Shown here: positions 16,296 through 24,385 of the stretch, in pieces | Layout of the letters: the number at the start of each line of letters is the position of its first letter | Position numbering within the stretch: position 1 is the stretch's first letter | Origin: Geminisphaera colitermitum TAV2 | GTDB taxonomy: Bacteria > Verrucomicrobiota > Verrucomicrobiia > Opitutales > Opitutaceae | Assembly (NCBI RefSeq): GCF_000171235.2 | Contig: NZ_ABEA03000019.1 | Location: 1-64,000, forward strand | Direction of reading: 5' to 3' | DNA length: 64,000 bases | Notes under the pieces: model-generated | Told to the model about the DNA's origin: nothing | The model's database searches: none | The model's input: only the letters and a program-made list of their open reading frames with translations | Program-made: the position numbers and the translations under genes

Positions 16296-17762
16296 ATGAA
16301 ACCTAACTACCATTCCCATCGCCTGCTTGCGCTCGCGGCGTTCCTCGTGGCTGCCGCACCCCTCGTGCACGCCGCCGCGCAGCCTGATGCCACTACCTCC
16401 ACAGCCAGCACCACGCCGGCCGATGCGGCCAAGCTCCCCGCCTGGCCGCACCAATTCCAACGCGACGGCGCCACCTACACCATCTACCAGCCTCAGATCG
16501 ATTCCTGGTCTGGCGACAAACTCGTGGCCCGCGCCGCCGTCTCCGTCCTCCCGCCGGAAGCCGCCGCGTCTGCTTCAACATCGGACTCCGTCAAGCCTGC
16601 GCCCACTTATGGCGTGATAAAAATCACCGCCGACACCGAGACCGACCGCAGCGCCCGCACTGTCACCTTTGAAAAACTCACCGTTACCGACGTCAGCTTC
16701 CCCTCTGCCGCCGATCACGCCGCCGCGTGGACCGCCCAATTCCGCTCCCTCATCCCGCAGGAACTCCGTGGCATCTCGCTCGACCGCCTCGAAGCCTCGC
16801 TCGCCGTCATCAATGCCGCGCACAAGGGCGAGGATAACCCGCTGCGCAACGATCCGCCGGATATCCGGTTTTTCACTACGCCTGCGCTTCTCCTCACCAT
16901 CGAAGGCGAACCGCAATGGCGGGCGGTCGCCGACACCAACCACCTCGAACGCCTCATCAACACCCGCGCCCTCATCCTGCGCGACAGTTCCGCCCAGCCC
17001 GCCCGGCTCCTCCTCCACTTCTGGGATGGCTACCTCGAAGCATTGTCGCTCGACGGACCGTGGAAAGTCTCCACCACCAAACTCCCCGCTGGCGTGGAAA
17101 CCGCCGAAAAATCCGCCATCGCCGCCCACTCCGTGGACCTCCTCGCCGGCCAGCCCGACCCCAAGACCAAGGAAAAACCCAGCCTGAAAAAAAACAACAT
17201 CCCGGCCATCGTCCTCGCCACCAAACCCACCGAACTCATCGTCCTGCAAGGCGAGCCCAAGTGGACCCCCATCCCCGGCACTGACCTCCTCTTTATCGAA
17301 AACACCCCCGCCCATGTTTTTAAGGAAACCAAGGACCAGTCCACCTACGTCCTCGTTTCCGGACGCTGGTTTGTATCCACCAGCGGCAAGAACTCCGGAC
17401 TCGACGGTCCCTGGAAATACGTATCCGGTAAAAAATTACCGTCCGACTTCGCCTCCATCCCCGACGACAGTCCGCAGGAAAACGTCAAGGCTTCCATCCC
17501 CGGCACCCGCCAGGCGCAGGAAGCCGTCATTGCCAACACCATTCCCCAGACCGCCCAGATCGAGCGCAGCGCGAAACTCTCCCCGCCACCCGTCTACGAC
17601 GGCGGCGCGCCCAAGCTCGCCAAGATCGACGGCACTCCGCTCCATTACGTCGTCAACACCGCCACCCCCATCATTCAGGTGGACGACAAAACTTGGTTTG
17701 CCTGCTACAACGCCGTGTGGTTCTCCGCCACCTCCGCCAGCACGAACCGGGGAAAGGGTTGA
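16296..17762 (+). CDS. Secreted protein resembling 'carbohydrate-binding family V/XII' proteins
   Basis: A 488-aa exported protein with signal MKPNYHSHRLLALAAFLVAA, cleaved near VHAAAQ. The mature N-terminus WPHQFQRDGATYTIYQPQID, then VARAAVSV and a YGVIKITADTETDRSART stretch, matches the start of proteins often annotated as carbohydrate-binding family V/XII in Verrucomicrobiota and Proteobacteria. The rest repeats WKVSTTKLP/WFVSTSGKNSGLDGPWKYVS-like segments, suggesting several small beta modules. No catalytic motif is seen. The ATG at 16296 gives a clean signal peptide; a TTG at 16269 is possible. It is the last host gene before the prophage. Confidence 0.6.
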   Translation: MKPNYHSHRLLALAAFLVAAAPLVHAAAQPDATTSTASTTPADAAKLPAWPHQFQRDGATYTIYQPQIDSWSGDKLVARAAVSVLPPEAAASASTSDSVKPAPTYGVIKITADTETDRSARTVTFEKLTVTDVSFPSAADHAAAWTAQFRSLIPQELRGISLDRLEASLAVINAAHKGEDNPLRNDPPDIRFFTTPALLLTIEGEPQWRAVADTNHLERLINTRALILRDSSAQPARLLLHFWDGYLEALSLDGPWKVSTTKLPAGVETAEKSAIAAHSVDLLAGQPDPKTKEKPSLKKNNIPAIVLATKPTELIVLQGEPKWTPIPGTDLLFIENTPAHVFKETKDQSTYVLVSGRWFVSTSGKNSGLDGPWKYVSGKKLPSDFASIPDDSPQENVKASIPGTRQAQEAVIANTIPQTAQIERSAKLSPPPVYDGGAPKLAKIDGTPLHYVVNTATPIIQVDDKTWFACYNAVWFSATSASTNRGKG

Positions 17763-17918
17763 AAAGGGTTGAAGCGGGGCGAATGCGTCTGAAACAGGGC
17801 GAATCGTCACGCGGGCGGAGGAGAACGCAGGAAAGGGTCAGACATGGCAGCGGAGCAAGGGTCGCGGGCATCTCGCGGCCGATCCGCGAGACGCTTGCGA
17901 GGGAGCCGCGATGCCGGC

Positions 17919-18722
17919 CTATTTGGGCAAGATCACGAGTTCACGATAGCGGGCGTTGCGCTTTTTTTCGGCACGGCCTTCGATGCCGTTTTGCCGCGAC
18001 ACCGGAATGATCCGGCAACCGCTGAACAGGTCACGGGCTTGCGGGCAATCCTGATAGGTCAGGAGCCACGATCCGCGCAGTGTCTGCACGTGATGGGCAA
18101 AGGTGGCGAACTGTTCCTCACTCCATCCCGCATAGGCGGAGCCTCCAGCATCAAAATAAGGAGGGTCAAAAAAGTGGAAGGCTTCGGGGTAGTCGTAGAG
18201 AGCAAGGAAGCGTTGCCAATCCAGGTTTTCGATGGTGACGGTGGCAAGGCGGCGGGAGAGAGATTGAAGGGCCGTCAGGCGATTTTCCGGAAGAGATGCC
18301 CCGCGTGTGCGGGTGGGGGCAAAGGTGCGGCCAAGCCCGCCGAAAGAGAGCCGCTGGCAGACATACCAGCGGGCGACTCGCTGGATTTCGGTTAGGCCAG
18401 GCTGGGTAAGGTAATCATGGAAATCACGACGAGAATTGGGGACGGTTTCGATCTCCGTGATCAGGGTGTGGAGGTGGTATTTTACGACCCGATAAAAGGC
18501 AATGAGTGTGCCGTTGATATCGTTGATGACTTCCACCTCGGAGCGGGCTTTGGCACAGAAAACTGCGAGTCCGCCGCCGAAGACCTCGCAGTAAGTGCGA
18601 TGCTCTGGAATGAGTGGCAAGAGGTGCTTGAGCAGCCTCGTTTTTCCGCCCGGCTAGGCGATGACCGGGCGCGGTTTGGCTGGCGCCGGCGTGGTGTCGT
18701 TTGGTACGTGTTTGGTGTTCAC
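17919..18722 (-). pseudogene. Dam-like N6-adenine DNA methyltransferase interrupted by an amber codon
   Basis: A D12-class adenine methylase. From TTG at 18620 the open part reads LPLIPEHRTYCEVFGGGLAV (AdoMet-binding FGGG) and later FHFFDPPYFDAGG (catalytic DPPY), ending with the usual RYRELVILPK. The family's essential PGGK motif lies upstream in the same frame as PGGKTRLLKHL, preceded directly by TAG at 18656-18654 where relatives usually have an aromatic residue (a single-base change from a Tyr codon). Continuing upstream the frame stays open through KPRPVIA to GTG at 18722. So the gene is 267 codons with one nonsense codon. It is either inactivated or needs amber suppression. It would methylate phage or host GATC-like sites. 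Confidence 0.8.
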
Positions 18723-18787
18723 GCGCCGACTCTAACGGAGCGAGGTGGGGCGCGCATTGGCGCTCCGCTTTTGTATCAGGAATTTCT

Positions 18788-19099
18788 TTACTTATCGCCG
18801 GTGTCGCGGAGGCGATCAACTTCGGTAGCCTGAATGTAAATGACCTTGGGGCCGCGCCGCTCCCATTTGTCACGGTGAATGACACCACTCCGTAGCCAGT
18901 CATAAACGGTGCTCATTCCAATAGAGAGGGCGTGGGCGAATTGCTTGGGGCGCAACCAGACGACAAGTTCGCTATCGGGGACAACGCGGATGATGGGATT
19001 CCCCTTCGCATCCTCTCCGATGTTTTCCACGCGAGCCCGCGGAAACAGGTGCAACTGATGGAGGTTGTCCTTGTGGTGACGCTTGCGGGGGGAGGGCAT
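18788..19099 (-). CDS. Small HTH protein, paralogue of the 26837 gene
   Basis: A 103-aa protein with an excisionase/MerR-like helix-turn-helix: WLRPKQFAHALSIGMSTVYD, WLRSGVIHRDKWERRGPKVI. It shares with the rightward 100-aa protein at 26837 the frame GNxxxRVVPD, W(L/I)RP, T(V/I)YxW, WERRGPK and the ending RLRDTxDK. The N-terminus is basic. It lies between the methylase and the DUF4177-like gene in the leftward arm. Possible roles are transcription regulation or DNA architecture at phage ends. The fold is inferred; the function is unknown. Confidence 0.7.
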   Translation of the reverse strand: MPSPRKRHHKDNLHQLHLFPRARVENIGEDAKGNPIIRVVPDSELVVWLRPKQFAHALSIGMSTVYDWLRSGVIHRDKWERRGPKVIYIQATEVDRLRDTGDK

Positions 19100-19156
19100 T
19101 TGGTATGACTGAAATTCGGTCAGTTTGCTGACCGTTAGGGGTGGAGGTTTATCGCA

Positions 19157-19660
19157 TTACTCGATCCAACCCTTCCGTCGTTTGAAAATACATTCATAAC
19201 TCAGGCTCCCCTCACTCGAAGCACGTCTGGCAGATACCAGCTCCCATCCCTCTTTCCCATATTCATTCATGGCGGCCGAGAATCTGTAGTCGCTTGGGGA
19301 CTCAATCCTATACTCCCACTTTTCAGCGGGCTTCAGCATAGGGAAAAATAATGCTCCGATGCCTATGAGGAGAAGAATAATGAGGAGAGTTCCCTGCTCC
19401 TTGGTTATCCCATTCGATGCTGTTATTGGCGATGTGATGCCTCCTCCGTCAGCTGGTCGCTCGGTCGCATAGCGCGTCAGGCGGTCCACATATTCTGTCG
19501 CCTTGCCCTCCTTCATCCCGAAAAGTTGCATTGTGTGCCGAATAGCAGCCGCCCGCCCATCTTCCTGACAAATCTGGAAGATGTCGGCATCGGCTCCTGT
19601 CAGTCCAGCAGGGACAGAGACTGGGGCAACAGGGGGAGTTTTTTCGTCTCCGGTTTTCAT
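19157..19660 (-). CDS. Membrane protein with C-terminal DUF4177-like domain
   Basis: A 167-aa protein. The Pro-rich start is followed by a helical region (ADADIFQICQEDGRAAAIRH), then a transmembrane helix (LLIILLLIGIGALFFPML). A C-terminal domain with KWEYRIES, NEYGKEGWELVSAR and YECIFKRR follows; the GWEL...F(K)R pattern is that of DUF4177. Such small domains are of unknown function and often lie beside phage or membrane genes. In the leftward arm of a prophage it is a candidate lysogenic-conversion or exclusion protein; that is inference from position only. Confidence 0.65.
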   Translation of the reverse strand: MKTGDEKTPPVAPVSVPAGLTGADADIFQICQEDGRAAAIRHTMQLFGMKEGKATEYVDRLTRYATERPADGGGITSPITASNGITKEQGTLLIILLLIGIGALFFPMLKPAEKWEYRIESPSDYRFSAAMNEYGKEGWELVSARRASSEGSLSYECIFKRRKGWIE

Positions 19661-19722
19661 GGTTAGGTTGAGGTTGTAGTTTATTTTTGGTTACAGATGA
19701 AGGTGGATATGCAGGTGTTCGA

Positions 19723-20046
19723 TCACGACTTTCTCGGCGTGGATCGCTTCAACGGAGCCACGGACTTTGATTTTTGGGGGGGGACGGAAATTTTGTCTGC
19801 CACGATCCCATGGTTATTCGTGATGGAGAATTTTACCTTTTTCGGCCCAGAATAAGGGGGGCGGGGCAAGACAAGGTCGTCGGGAATTATGACCCCTTCA
19901 CGAGCCATTTTCTCGGCAATGGCATCTCGGATGAATTGGGATTGGTTTACCCGTTTTTTTTTCAAGTGAGATCGTAAGAGCGAAACGAATTGTTCGTCGG
20001 CATAGAACCCCACTGATTTTTGAGACGCACGGCGGTAGCTGTTCAT
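19723..20046 (-). CDS. RHH-type regulator, candidate lysogeny repressor
   Basis: A 107-aa protein. Residues 8-50 (KSVGFYADEQFVSLLRSHLK, VNQSQFIRDAIAEKMAREG) have the beta-strand/two-helix pattern of ribbon-helix-helix proteins. The C-terminal half is Pro/Lys-rich and probably flexible. It is transcribed away from the early operon, and its start codon overlaps tandem TTGTTTAAA repeats, so autoregulation is likely. Its position equals that of the Mu c or lambda cI repressor. The repressor role is inferred from position, facing a second RHH gene 88 bp away. Confidence 0.65.
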   Translation of the reverse strand: MNSYRRASQKSVGFYADEQFVSLLRSHLKKKRVNQSQFIRDAIAEKMAREGVIIPDDLVLPRPPYSGPKKVKFSITNNHGIVADKISVPPQKSKSVAPLKRSTPRKS

Positions 20047-20067
20047 TGTTTAAAATTGTTTAAACAA
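20046..20067. promoter_or_regulatory. Tandem operator TTGTTTAAA x2
   Basis: TTGTTTAAA at 20046-20054 and again at 20056-20064, ten bp apart, the second inside the perfect palindrome TTGTTTAAACAA (20056-20067). It overlaps the leftward RHH start codon. Confidence 0.7.
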
Positions 20068-20103
20068 AATGAAAAAACTTCAAGGGATCGCTTGACAACT
20101 CTT

Positions 20104-20135
20104 TAACTATGTCGCGACATGTCGCGACATAGTTA
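20104..20135. promoter_or_regulatory. 32-bp perfect palindrome, tandem TGTCGCGACA operator
   Basis: Two abutting TGTCGCGACA palindromes (20110-20119, 20120-20129) lie within a perfect 32-bp palindrome flanked by TAACTA/TAGTTA. Its last base is the A of the rightward RHH start codon. TTGACA at 20092-20097 is a candidate -35 element of the early promoter. Confidence 0.8.
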
Positions 20136-20314
20136 TGAAACCTAATCGAACGAACCAAACCTACATCGGACTCTGGATGCCGATTCCTCTTGTTAAGCAG
20201 GTGAAGGTGACGGCAGAGGCCCGTGAAAGCGACATGTCGAAATTCATTCGTGCTGCGATCCGCGAAAAGCTGGAGCGCGTCGCCCCCCAGAAGCTGCGGA
20301 AGGAGGCGGCATGA
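20135..20314 (+). CDS. 59-aa RHH protein, first gene of early operon
   Basis: MKPNRTNQTYIGLWMPIPLV, then KQVKVTAEARESDMSKFIRA and AIREKLERVAPQKLRKEAA. The polar start, a strand (TYIGLWMP) and two helices match an Arc/CopG ribbon-helix-helix unit. The start codon sits on the edge of the TGTCGCGACA double palindrome, so it probably binds its own promoter, in the place of Cro or Mu Ner. The stop overlaps the next ATG (ATGA), starting a chain of coupled genes. Confidence 0.7.
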   Translation: MKPNRTNQTYIGLWMPIPLVKQVKVTAEARESDMSKFIRAAIREKLERVAPQKLRKEAA

Positions 20315-20559
20315 GCATGACCCCGAAGCAACGACTGGATGCCGCAATCGCGGTGACTCGCAATTACACGGAACACGAGGCGGCATCGGCACTCTACTAC
20401 CTGCAAGGCGCGATGCAGGGACGGGCTCAGTGGCAGCCTTGCCATGCCACGGCGTTCGCAGCGGTGATGGAGACCGCCGTCAAGTGCGTGCGGGAACAAC
20501 AGGAGCGGTTGCAGGCACAACTCACTGCCGAGCAGCAGGCGATGGGAGCTGCATCATGA
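20311..20559 (+). CDS. Early-operon protein of unknown function
   Basis: An 82-aa protein, MSMTPKQRLDAAIAVTRNYT onward, predicted mostly helical with a Gln-rich end (REQQERLQAQLTAEQQAMG). No family recognised. It overlaps the RHH gene and the following membrane gene by ATGA junctions, so the three are translationally coupled. GGAGGCGG just upstream gives a usable ribosome site. Confidence 0.6.
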   Translation: MSMTPKQRLDAAIAVTRNYTEHEAASALYYLQGAMQGRAQWQPCHATAFAAVMETAVKCVREQQERLQAQLTAEQQAMGAAS

Positions 20560-20699
20560 ACACTCCGCGCCCGCTCCTCCTACCCGATGATCCGCCGACG
20601 ATCACGCTGCCCCGACGCACGCTGGCCCTGGCGTTCGCCAACGCCTTCGCAGCCGGCTTCCTCACCGCGATCATCGCCGTGATCCTCATCATGCTCTGA
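20556..20699 (+). CDS. 47-aa single-pass membrane protein
   Basis: A basic/Pro-rich start (MNTPRPLLLPDDPPTITLPR) followed by one long hydrophobic helix (AFANAFAAGFLTAIIAVILIML) to the stop. ATGA overlap with the upstream gene supports translation. Unknown function; small early membrane proteins of temperate phages often act in superinfection exclusion. Confidence 0.55.
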   Translation: MNTPRPLLLPDDPPTITLPRRTLALAFANAFAAGFLTAIIAVILIML

Positions 20700-20709
20700 C
20701 CCCGCCCCC

Positions 20710-20805
20710 ATGTTTACCATTGCCCTCTTCTTCCTCTGGGCGGTCGACGCCATCGACGGCGACACCCTCCTCATCCTCTTCCTGCTCCACCTCATTTTCA
20801 ACTAA
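20710..20805 (+). CDS. 31-aa hydrophobic peptide
   Basis: MFTIALFFLWAVDAIDGDTL followed by LILFLLHLIFN. Ten bases separate it from the upstream gene and its stop abuts the next ATG. It is almost wholly hydrophobic around a DAIDGD turn. No family recognised. Confidence 0.45.
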   Translation: MFTIALFFLWAVDAIDGDTLLILFLLHLIFN

Positions 20806-20807
20806 CC

Positions 20808-21671
20808 ATGCCCGCCAAACCCTCAACCGAACTTACCCGCGAGGAGCACGACCAGCTCACCCGCTGCGAGGCCAACATCGAGCGCGGCCTCACCTCCATC
20901 GGCGCAGCCCTCAAAACCATCCGCGATAAGCGCCTTTATCGGGAGACGCATCACAGCTTCGATGTCTATTGCCACGAGCGTTGGCACAAGAGCAAGACAT
21001 GGGCGACCTACCAGATCGCCGCCGCGATCTTCGCCGAGAAGCATCCAGAGGCCAGCGAGGCCGAGGCGCGGAGGCTCTCGCGTGATAGTTCGCATGAACA
21101 AAATTCGGTCACAAATGTGACCGATAAGGGTCAAGCAATCCCCGCCGCCACGCCGGCGAAGCCGACGAAGGCAGACCGTTACCGCGAGCAAATCCGCGCC
21201 CTGGCGGAGATGGACCGGGAGGCGCTGGACCGGGCGACGCAGCAGTCGATCGGCAAGCTGGCGGAGACGATGGCGAAGCGGGAGCAGATCAACCTCCACA
21301 GCCGCGAGAACAAGGGCAACAAGGCCCTGCGCGACGAATACGAACAGCGGGCGATGGCGAAGCTGGCGCCGGGCGCGCAGATGGCGCTGGCGCAACTGGA
21401 GGAGAACCCGGCCCTGTCGGTCTCCCGCGCCTACGTCGGCGTTTTCGGCTCCGTCAAGAAGGGCGACATCCGCGGCGACACGGACCACCTCGGCAACTTC
21501 CACGCTGGCCTCCGGAAGCTGGCGACCTCGTTCCCCCATTGGGAAAAATTCTCCCGCGAGGACAGGGCGCATTTCGTGCAACTGTGGGTGGCGTTGCGCT
21601 CCACGATGCCGAAGGCGTTCCTCGACGATCTTGAGGCGTTTGCGCCCGCCCGGAAGGGAGGCCGCTCATGA
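20808..21671 (+). CDS. Early phage protein with ParB/KfrA-like helical region
   Basis: A 287-aa protein. Residues 10-85 (LTRCEANIERGLTSIGAALK, YRETHHSFDVYCHERW, ATYQIAAAIFAEKHPEA) resemble the short domain common in phage and plasmid proteins that precedes DNA-binding helices. A charged helical middle contains NLHSRENKGNKALRDEYE. The C-terminus SFPHWEKFSREDRAHFVQLW is compact. It lies directly upstream of the transposase block, a position used by Mu accessory replication genes. A DNA-related function is probable but unproven. It overlaps the next gene by ATGA. Confidence 0.5.
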   Translation: MPAKPSTELTREEHDQLTRCEANIERGLTSIGAALKTIRDKRLYRETHHSFDVYCHERWHKSKTWATYQIAAAIFAEKHPEASEAEARRLSRDSSHEQNSVTNVTDKGQAIPAATPAKPTKADRYREQIRALAEMDREALDRATQQSIGKLAETMAKREQINLHSRENKGNKALRDEYEQRAMAKLAPGAQMALAQLEENPALSVSRAYVGVFGSVKKGDIRGDTDHLGNFHAGLRKLATSFPHWEKFSREDRAHFVQLWVALRSTMPKAFLDDLEAFAPARKGGRS

Positions 21672-22333
21672 GCCCCGCCCTGCGCGAGAAGCTCGATAAA
21701 CTGCTGGCGCTGGCCGATCGCGGCACGCCTGGCGAGGCCGCTGTTGCCTTGGAAAAAGCATGGCGCCTGTGCCGGGCGGAGGGCGAGGATCTCGACGCGA
21801 TCCGCGGGCAGGCCGCCGCCGGCTCGCTGATCGAGCGCAAGGTATGGGAGGGCGCGGCATGGCGCGACGAGCACCGGCAGGCCGCCGCCATCGTCACCGA
21901 GTTTTACGGCGTCTCCGTGCGCCTGGATGCGCGCAGCGATCCGTTCGCTCGGCGGGAGCGCACCCTCTGGTCGTGCCACCTCACCGGCGCGCCGGCCGAC
22001 GTGGATTTTTCTGAATACGTGTTCGGCTTCCTGCACCCGCATTTTGCGTGGTTGTGGACCTATTTTCGGGGCCGCAACCGGGACCGCTCCGCCTACATCG
22101 ACGGCCTCGGCGCCGGGCTCTGGTCGGCGCTCACCTACGAGCGCGCCTGCCACGCGCCGGCCCCGGAAGTGCCGGAGGCGTTGGCGACGGCCGACGACGA
22201 GCCGGAGGATTGCCCCGCGCCCCGGATGCCCGCCGCCTTCTGGGCCGGGATGCGCGCCGGCCAGCGCGTGCGTATCCATACGCCCATCACAACCGGAGCC
22301 GCGCCTGCACCGCTGCCCGACGCCACCACCTGA
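21668..22333 (+). CDS. DUF2786-like protein
   Basis: A 221-aa protein. REKLDKLLALADRGTPGEAA followed by LEKAWRLCRAEGEDLDAI matches the DUF2786 N-terminal helix pair, where a small helical unit precedes a larger domain. The remainder (VTEFYGVSVRLDAR, DFSEYVFGFLHPHFAWLWTY, YIDGLGAGLWSAL) looks like the domain usually paired with DUF2786 in phage proteins. Function is not established for the family. It sits between the helical protein and the transposase gene in the early operon. Confidence 0.6.
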   Translation: MSPALREKLDKLLALADRGTPGEAAVALEKAWRLCRAEGEDLDAIRGQAAAGSLIERKVWEGAAWRDEHRQAAAIVTEFYGVSVRLDARSDPFARRERTLWSCHLTGAPADVDFSEYVFGFLHPHFAWLWTYFRGRNRDRSAYIDGLGAGLWSALTYERACHAPAPEVPEALATADDEPEDCPAPRMPAAFWAGMRAGQRVRIHTPITTGAAPAPLPDATT

Positions 22334-22341
22334 CTTTCGCC

Positions 22342-24309
22342 ATGACACCCACCGCCGCGCAGATCGAAACCCTCCTTTCCGACGGCCTCTCCCGCCGCGA
22401 GGCCGCCCTCCGCCTCGGCTGCTCCGCGGCCACGGTGGACCGCGTGCTCGCCGGCCCGGCGCCGGATGCGAGCGCGGCGCGGATCGGGCGCCCGCCGGTG
22501 TTTACGGGCGAGGAACTGGCTGACGACGACGTGGAGCTGCTGCGCCAGTTGACGATCGCGGCGACGCCCACCGGGCTCGGCCTGGCCGGGCGCTACCGCA
22601 CCGATCTGGCCTTCGAGAAGTGGCTCATGCACCACGCCCGCGAACGCTGCCCGGACGAGTTGGCGGAACGCATCACCGCCCGCCGCATCCCCGCTTCGCT
22701 CAAGGCCCGCGTCACCGCGCTGCTCAACCCCGACGCATGGTATCACAAACAAGGCCGCAAGAGCGCCGCCCTCCGCGCCGTGGCCGGCCGGCGCCGTGAC
22801 ACCGTGATCATGCCCGACGGGCGGGAGGTCGCCCTCGTGGCCGGCGACCTGTGGACGATGGACGACATGCACCTCAACATCCCCTTCTGCCTGCCCTGCG
22901 ACGACCCCGCCGAACGCTCCGCGGCCCGCTGGGGCTGGCGCGTGAGCCGCGCCCAGCTCATCGCCTTTTTCGACATGCGCAGCCGCCGCTTCCTCGGCTT
23001 CGCCATCGTCACCCGCAAGAACGACGCCTACGCCGGCTACGACATCCTCTGGAGCATGGCGGGGATGTTCGAGGACTACGGCCTGCCCCGCCTGGGCATC
23101 TACACCGAACACGGCGCATGGGTCAGCGATCTGATAAAGGCGACCATCGCCGCCATCGACCTGCCGCACACCGTGGCCTCCACCGCCCGCGGCAAGCGCA
23201 TCGAAGCCGCGTTCAACGAGCTCCAGGCGCACATGGCCGCGGGGCTGGTGCTGCTCCAGCGCGGGAGGGAAGCCGCCGGCCTCTACACCGCCGGCTTCAT
23301 GAAACTCACCAACCATGACCTCGGGCGCCAACGCGGCGAGCATGAGGCCGCTAAAAAACTATGGCGCCAGCTCCGCGCCGGCATCCTCGACCCCCGCGCC
23401 GTCGGTGTGCTTACGATGGAGGAGATGGTGCGCTTCGTGGAGCAGGAGATGGTGGCGTATAACGCCCGTCCCCACGGACCCCGCGCCGCCCTCGCCGGCC
23501 GCTCCCCGGAGGCCGTCTGGGAACAGGAGATGGCCGATGCCGCGCCCCTGCGCCAGCTCACGGAGATCGAACGCTGGCGCCTCAAACCCGGCCGCTCCGA
23601 ATGCTGCATCGACAGCAACGACATCGTGTGCCGCTGCGACCGGTTCACCGCCTCCGGCTGGCTCTACAGCCAGCCGCAACTCCATGCCGCCCTGCGCGGT
23701 CACAACGTGGAGGTGCGCTGGGCCGCCGCCGATCCCTCCCGCGCCGCGCTCTTCAGCCGCCAGAGCGGCACCCGCCAGCTCCCCCGCCACATCCTCGCGG
23801 AGTGCTCCCCCGAAGCCGTGGCGATGAACGGGTGGACGCCCGGCCAGTTGAAAAGCCTCGTGCAGCCGGGGGATTTTCTGGGGTTTACCCGCCTGATCGG
23901 CGAGGCCCCCGTCCTCGACCTGAGCGGCCGGCGCGGGCGCGGTCACTTCGAGCAGGCGCGCGAGCAGCGCGAATACCTCCGCTGGTCGCGCTACGGCTTT
24001 GTCAGCCTGGCAAAGGCGCGCCGGATGCGCGTGGACGAACACCACGACGGGCGCGGCAACGGCGTGCGCATCGACCGCGAGGCATGGGCGGAGGAAGTCC
24101 TCGCCGGCGTCGAGCGCGTCACGCCCCTCCCCCCCCTCCCTCCTTCCCGTGGCGCGGGCGTCCCGCCCGCATCAGCACCCGAAGCGGGCGAGACGCCCGC
24201 GCCACTCACATCCCCCGTGCGCATCACGCGCACCGCCCCCGCGGCGCCCCTGCCGGCGCCCCGCGCCGAGGTCGCGGAGAGCCTGCGCTCCTTCCTCTAC
24301 GACGATTGA
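22342..24309 (+). CDS. MuA-like DDE transposase
   Basis: 655 aa; joins phage ends to target DNA during integration and replicative transposition. An N-terminal HTH (TLLSDGLSRREAALRLGCSA) and central basic domains precede the RNase-H fold: GDLWTMDDMH near residue 174 gives the first Asp, IEAAFNEL near residue 289 gives the catalytic Glu. The expected second Asp is replaced in IYTEHGAW by Glu near residue 255. The C-terminal domain would contact MuB. Near the end a palindromic repeat inserts GAGVPPAS and ETPAPL in frame. ATG at 22342 follows the upstream stop by nine bases. It precedes the MuB-like gene as in Mu. Confidence 0.85.
   Translation: MTPTAAQIETLLSDGLSRREAALRLGCSAATVDRVLAGPAPDASAARIGRPPVFTGEELADDDVELLRQLTIAATPTGLGLAGRYRTDLAFEKWLMHHARERCPDELAERITARRIPASLKARVTALLNPDAWYHKQGRKSAALRAVAGRRRDTVIMPDGREVALVAGDLWTMDDMHLNIPFCLPCDDPAERSAARWGWRVSRAQLIAFFDMRSRRFLGFAIVTRKNDAYAGYDILWSMAGMFEDYGLPRLGIYTEHGAWVSDLIKATIAAIDLPHTVASTARGKRIEAAFNELQAHMAAGLVLLQRGREAAGLYTAGFMKLTNHDLGRQRGEHEAAKKLWRQLRAGILDPRAVGVLTMEEMVRFVEQEMVAYNARPHGPRAALAGRSPEAVWEQEMADAAPLRQLTEIERWRLKPGRSECCIDSNDIVCRCDRFTASGWLYSQPQLHAALRGHNVEVRWAAADPSRAALFSRQSGTRQLPRHILAECSPEAVAMNGWTPGQLKSLVQPGDFLGFTRLIGEAPVLDLSGRRGRGHFEQAREQREYLRWSRYGFVSLAKARRMRVDEHHDGRGNGVRIDREAWAEEVLAGVERVTPLPPLPPSRGAGVPPASAPEAGETPAPLTSPVRITRTAPAAPLPAPRAEVAESLRSFLYDD
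24149..24205. repeat. Palindromic repeat inside the transposase gene
   Basis: Arms GTGGCGCGGGCGTCCCGCCC (from 24149, continuing GC) and the near-perfect inverse at 24184-24205, loop 13 bp. Related half-copies lie at 41987 and 46043. Translated in frame near the MuA C-terminus. Confidence 0.85.
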
Positions 24310-24385
24310 CCCAATTTCGCCGCACTCCGCGGCGCGCCGCCGCCCGCCGGAAACCGGGCATATCCAAAAATAAAATACAAACCCG

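Noticed and set aside
17752-17840. Left prophage end from AAAGGGTTG/GGGCGAAT direct repeats
   Set aside because: No matching inverted copies were found near 51960-52050, so they cannot be assigned as transposase sites.
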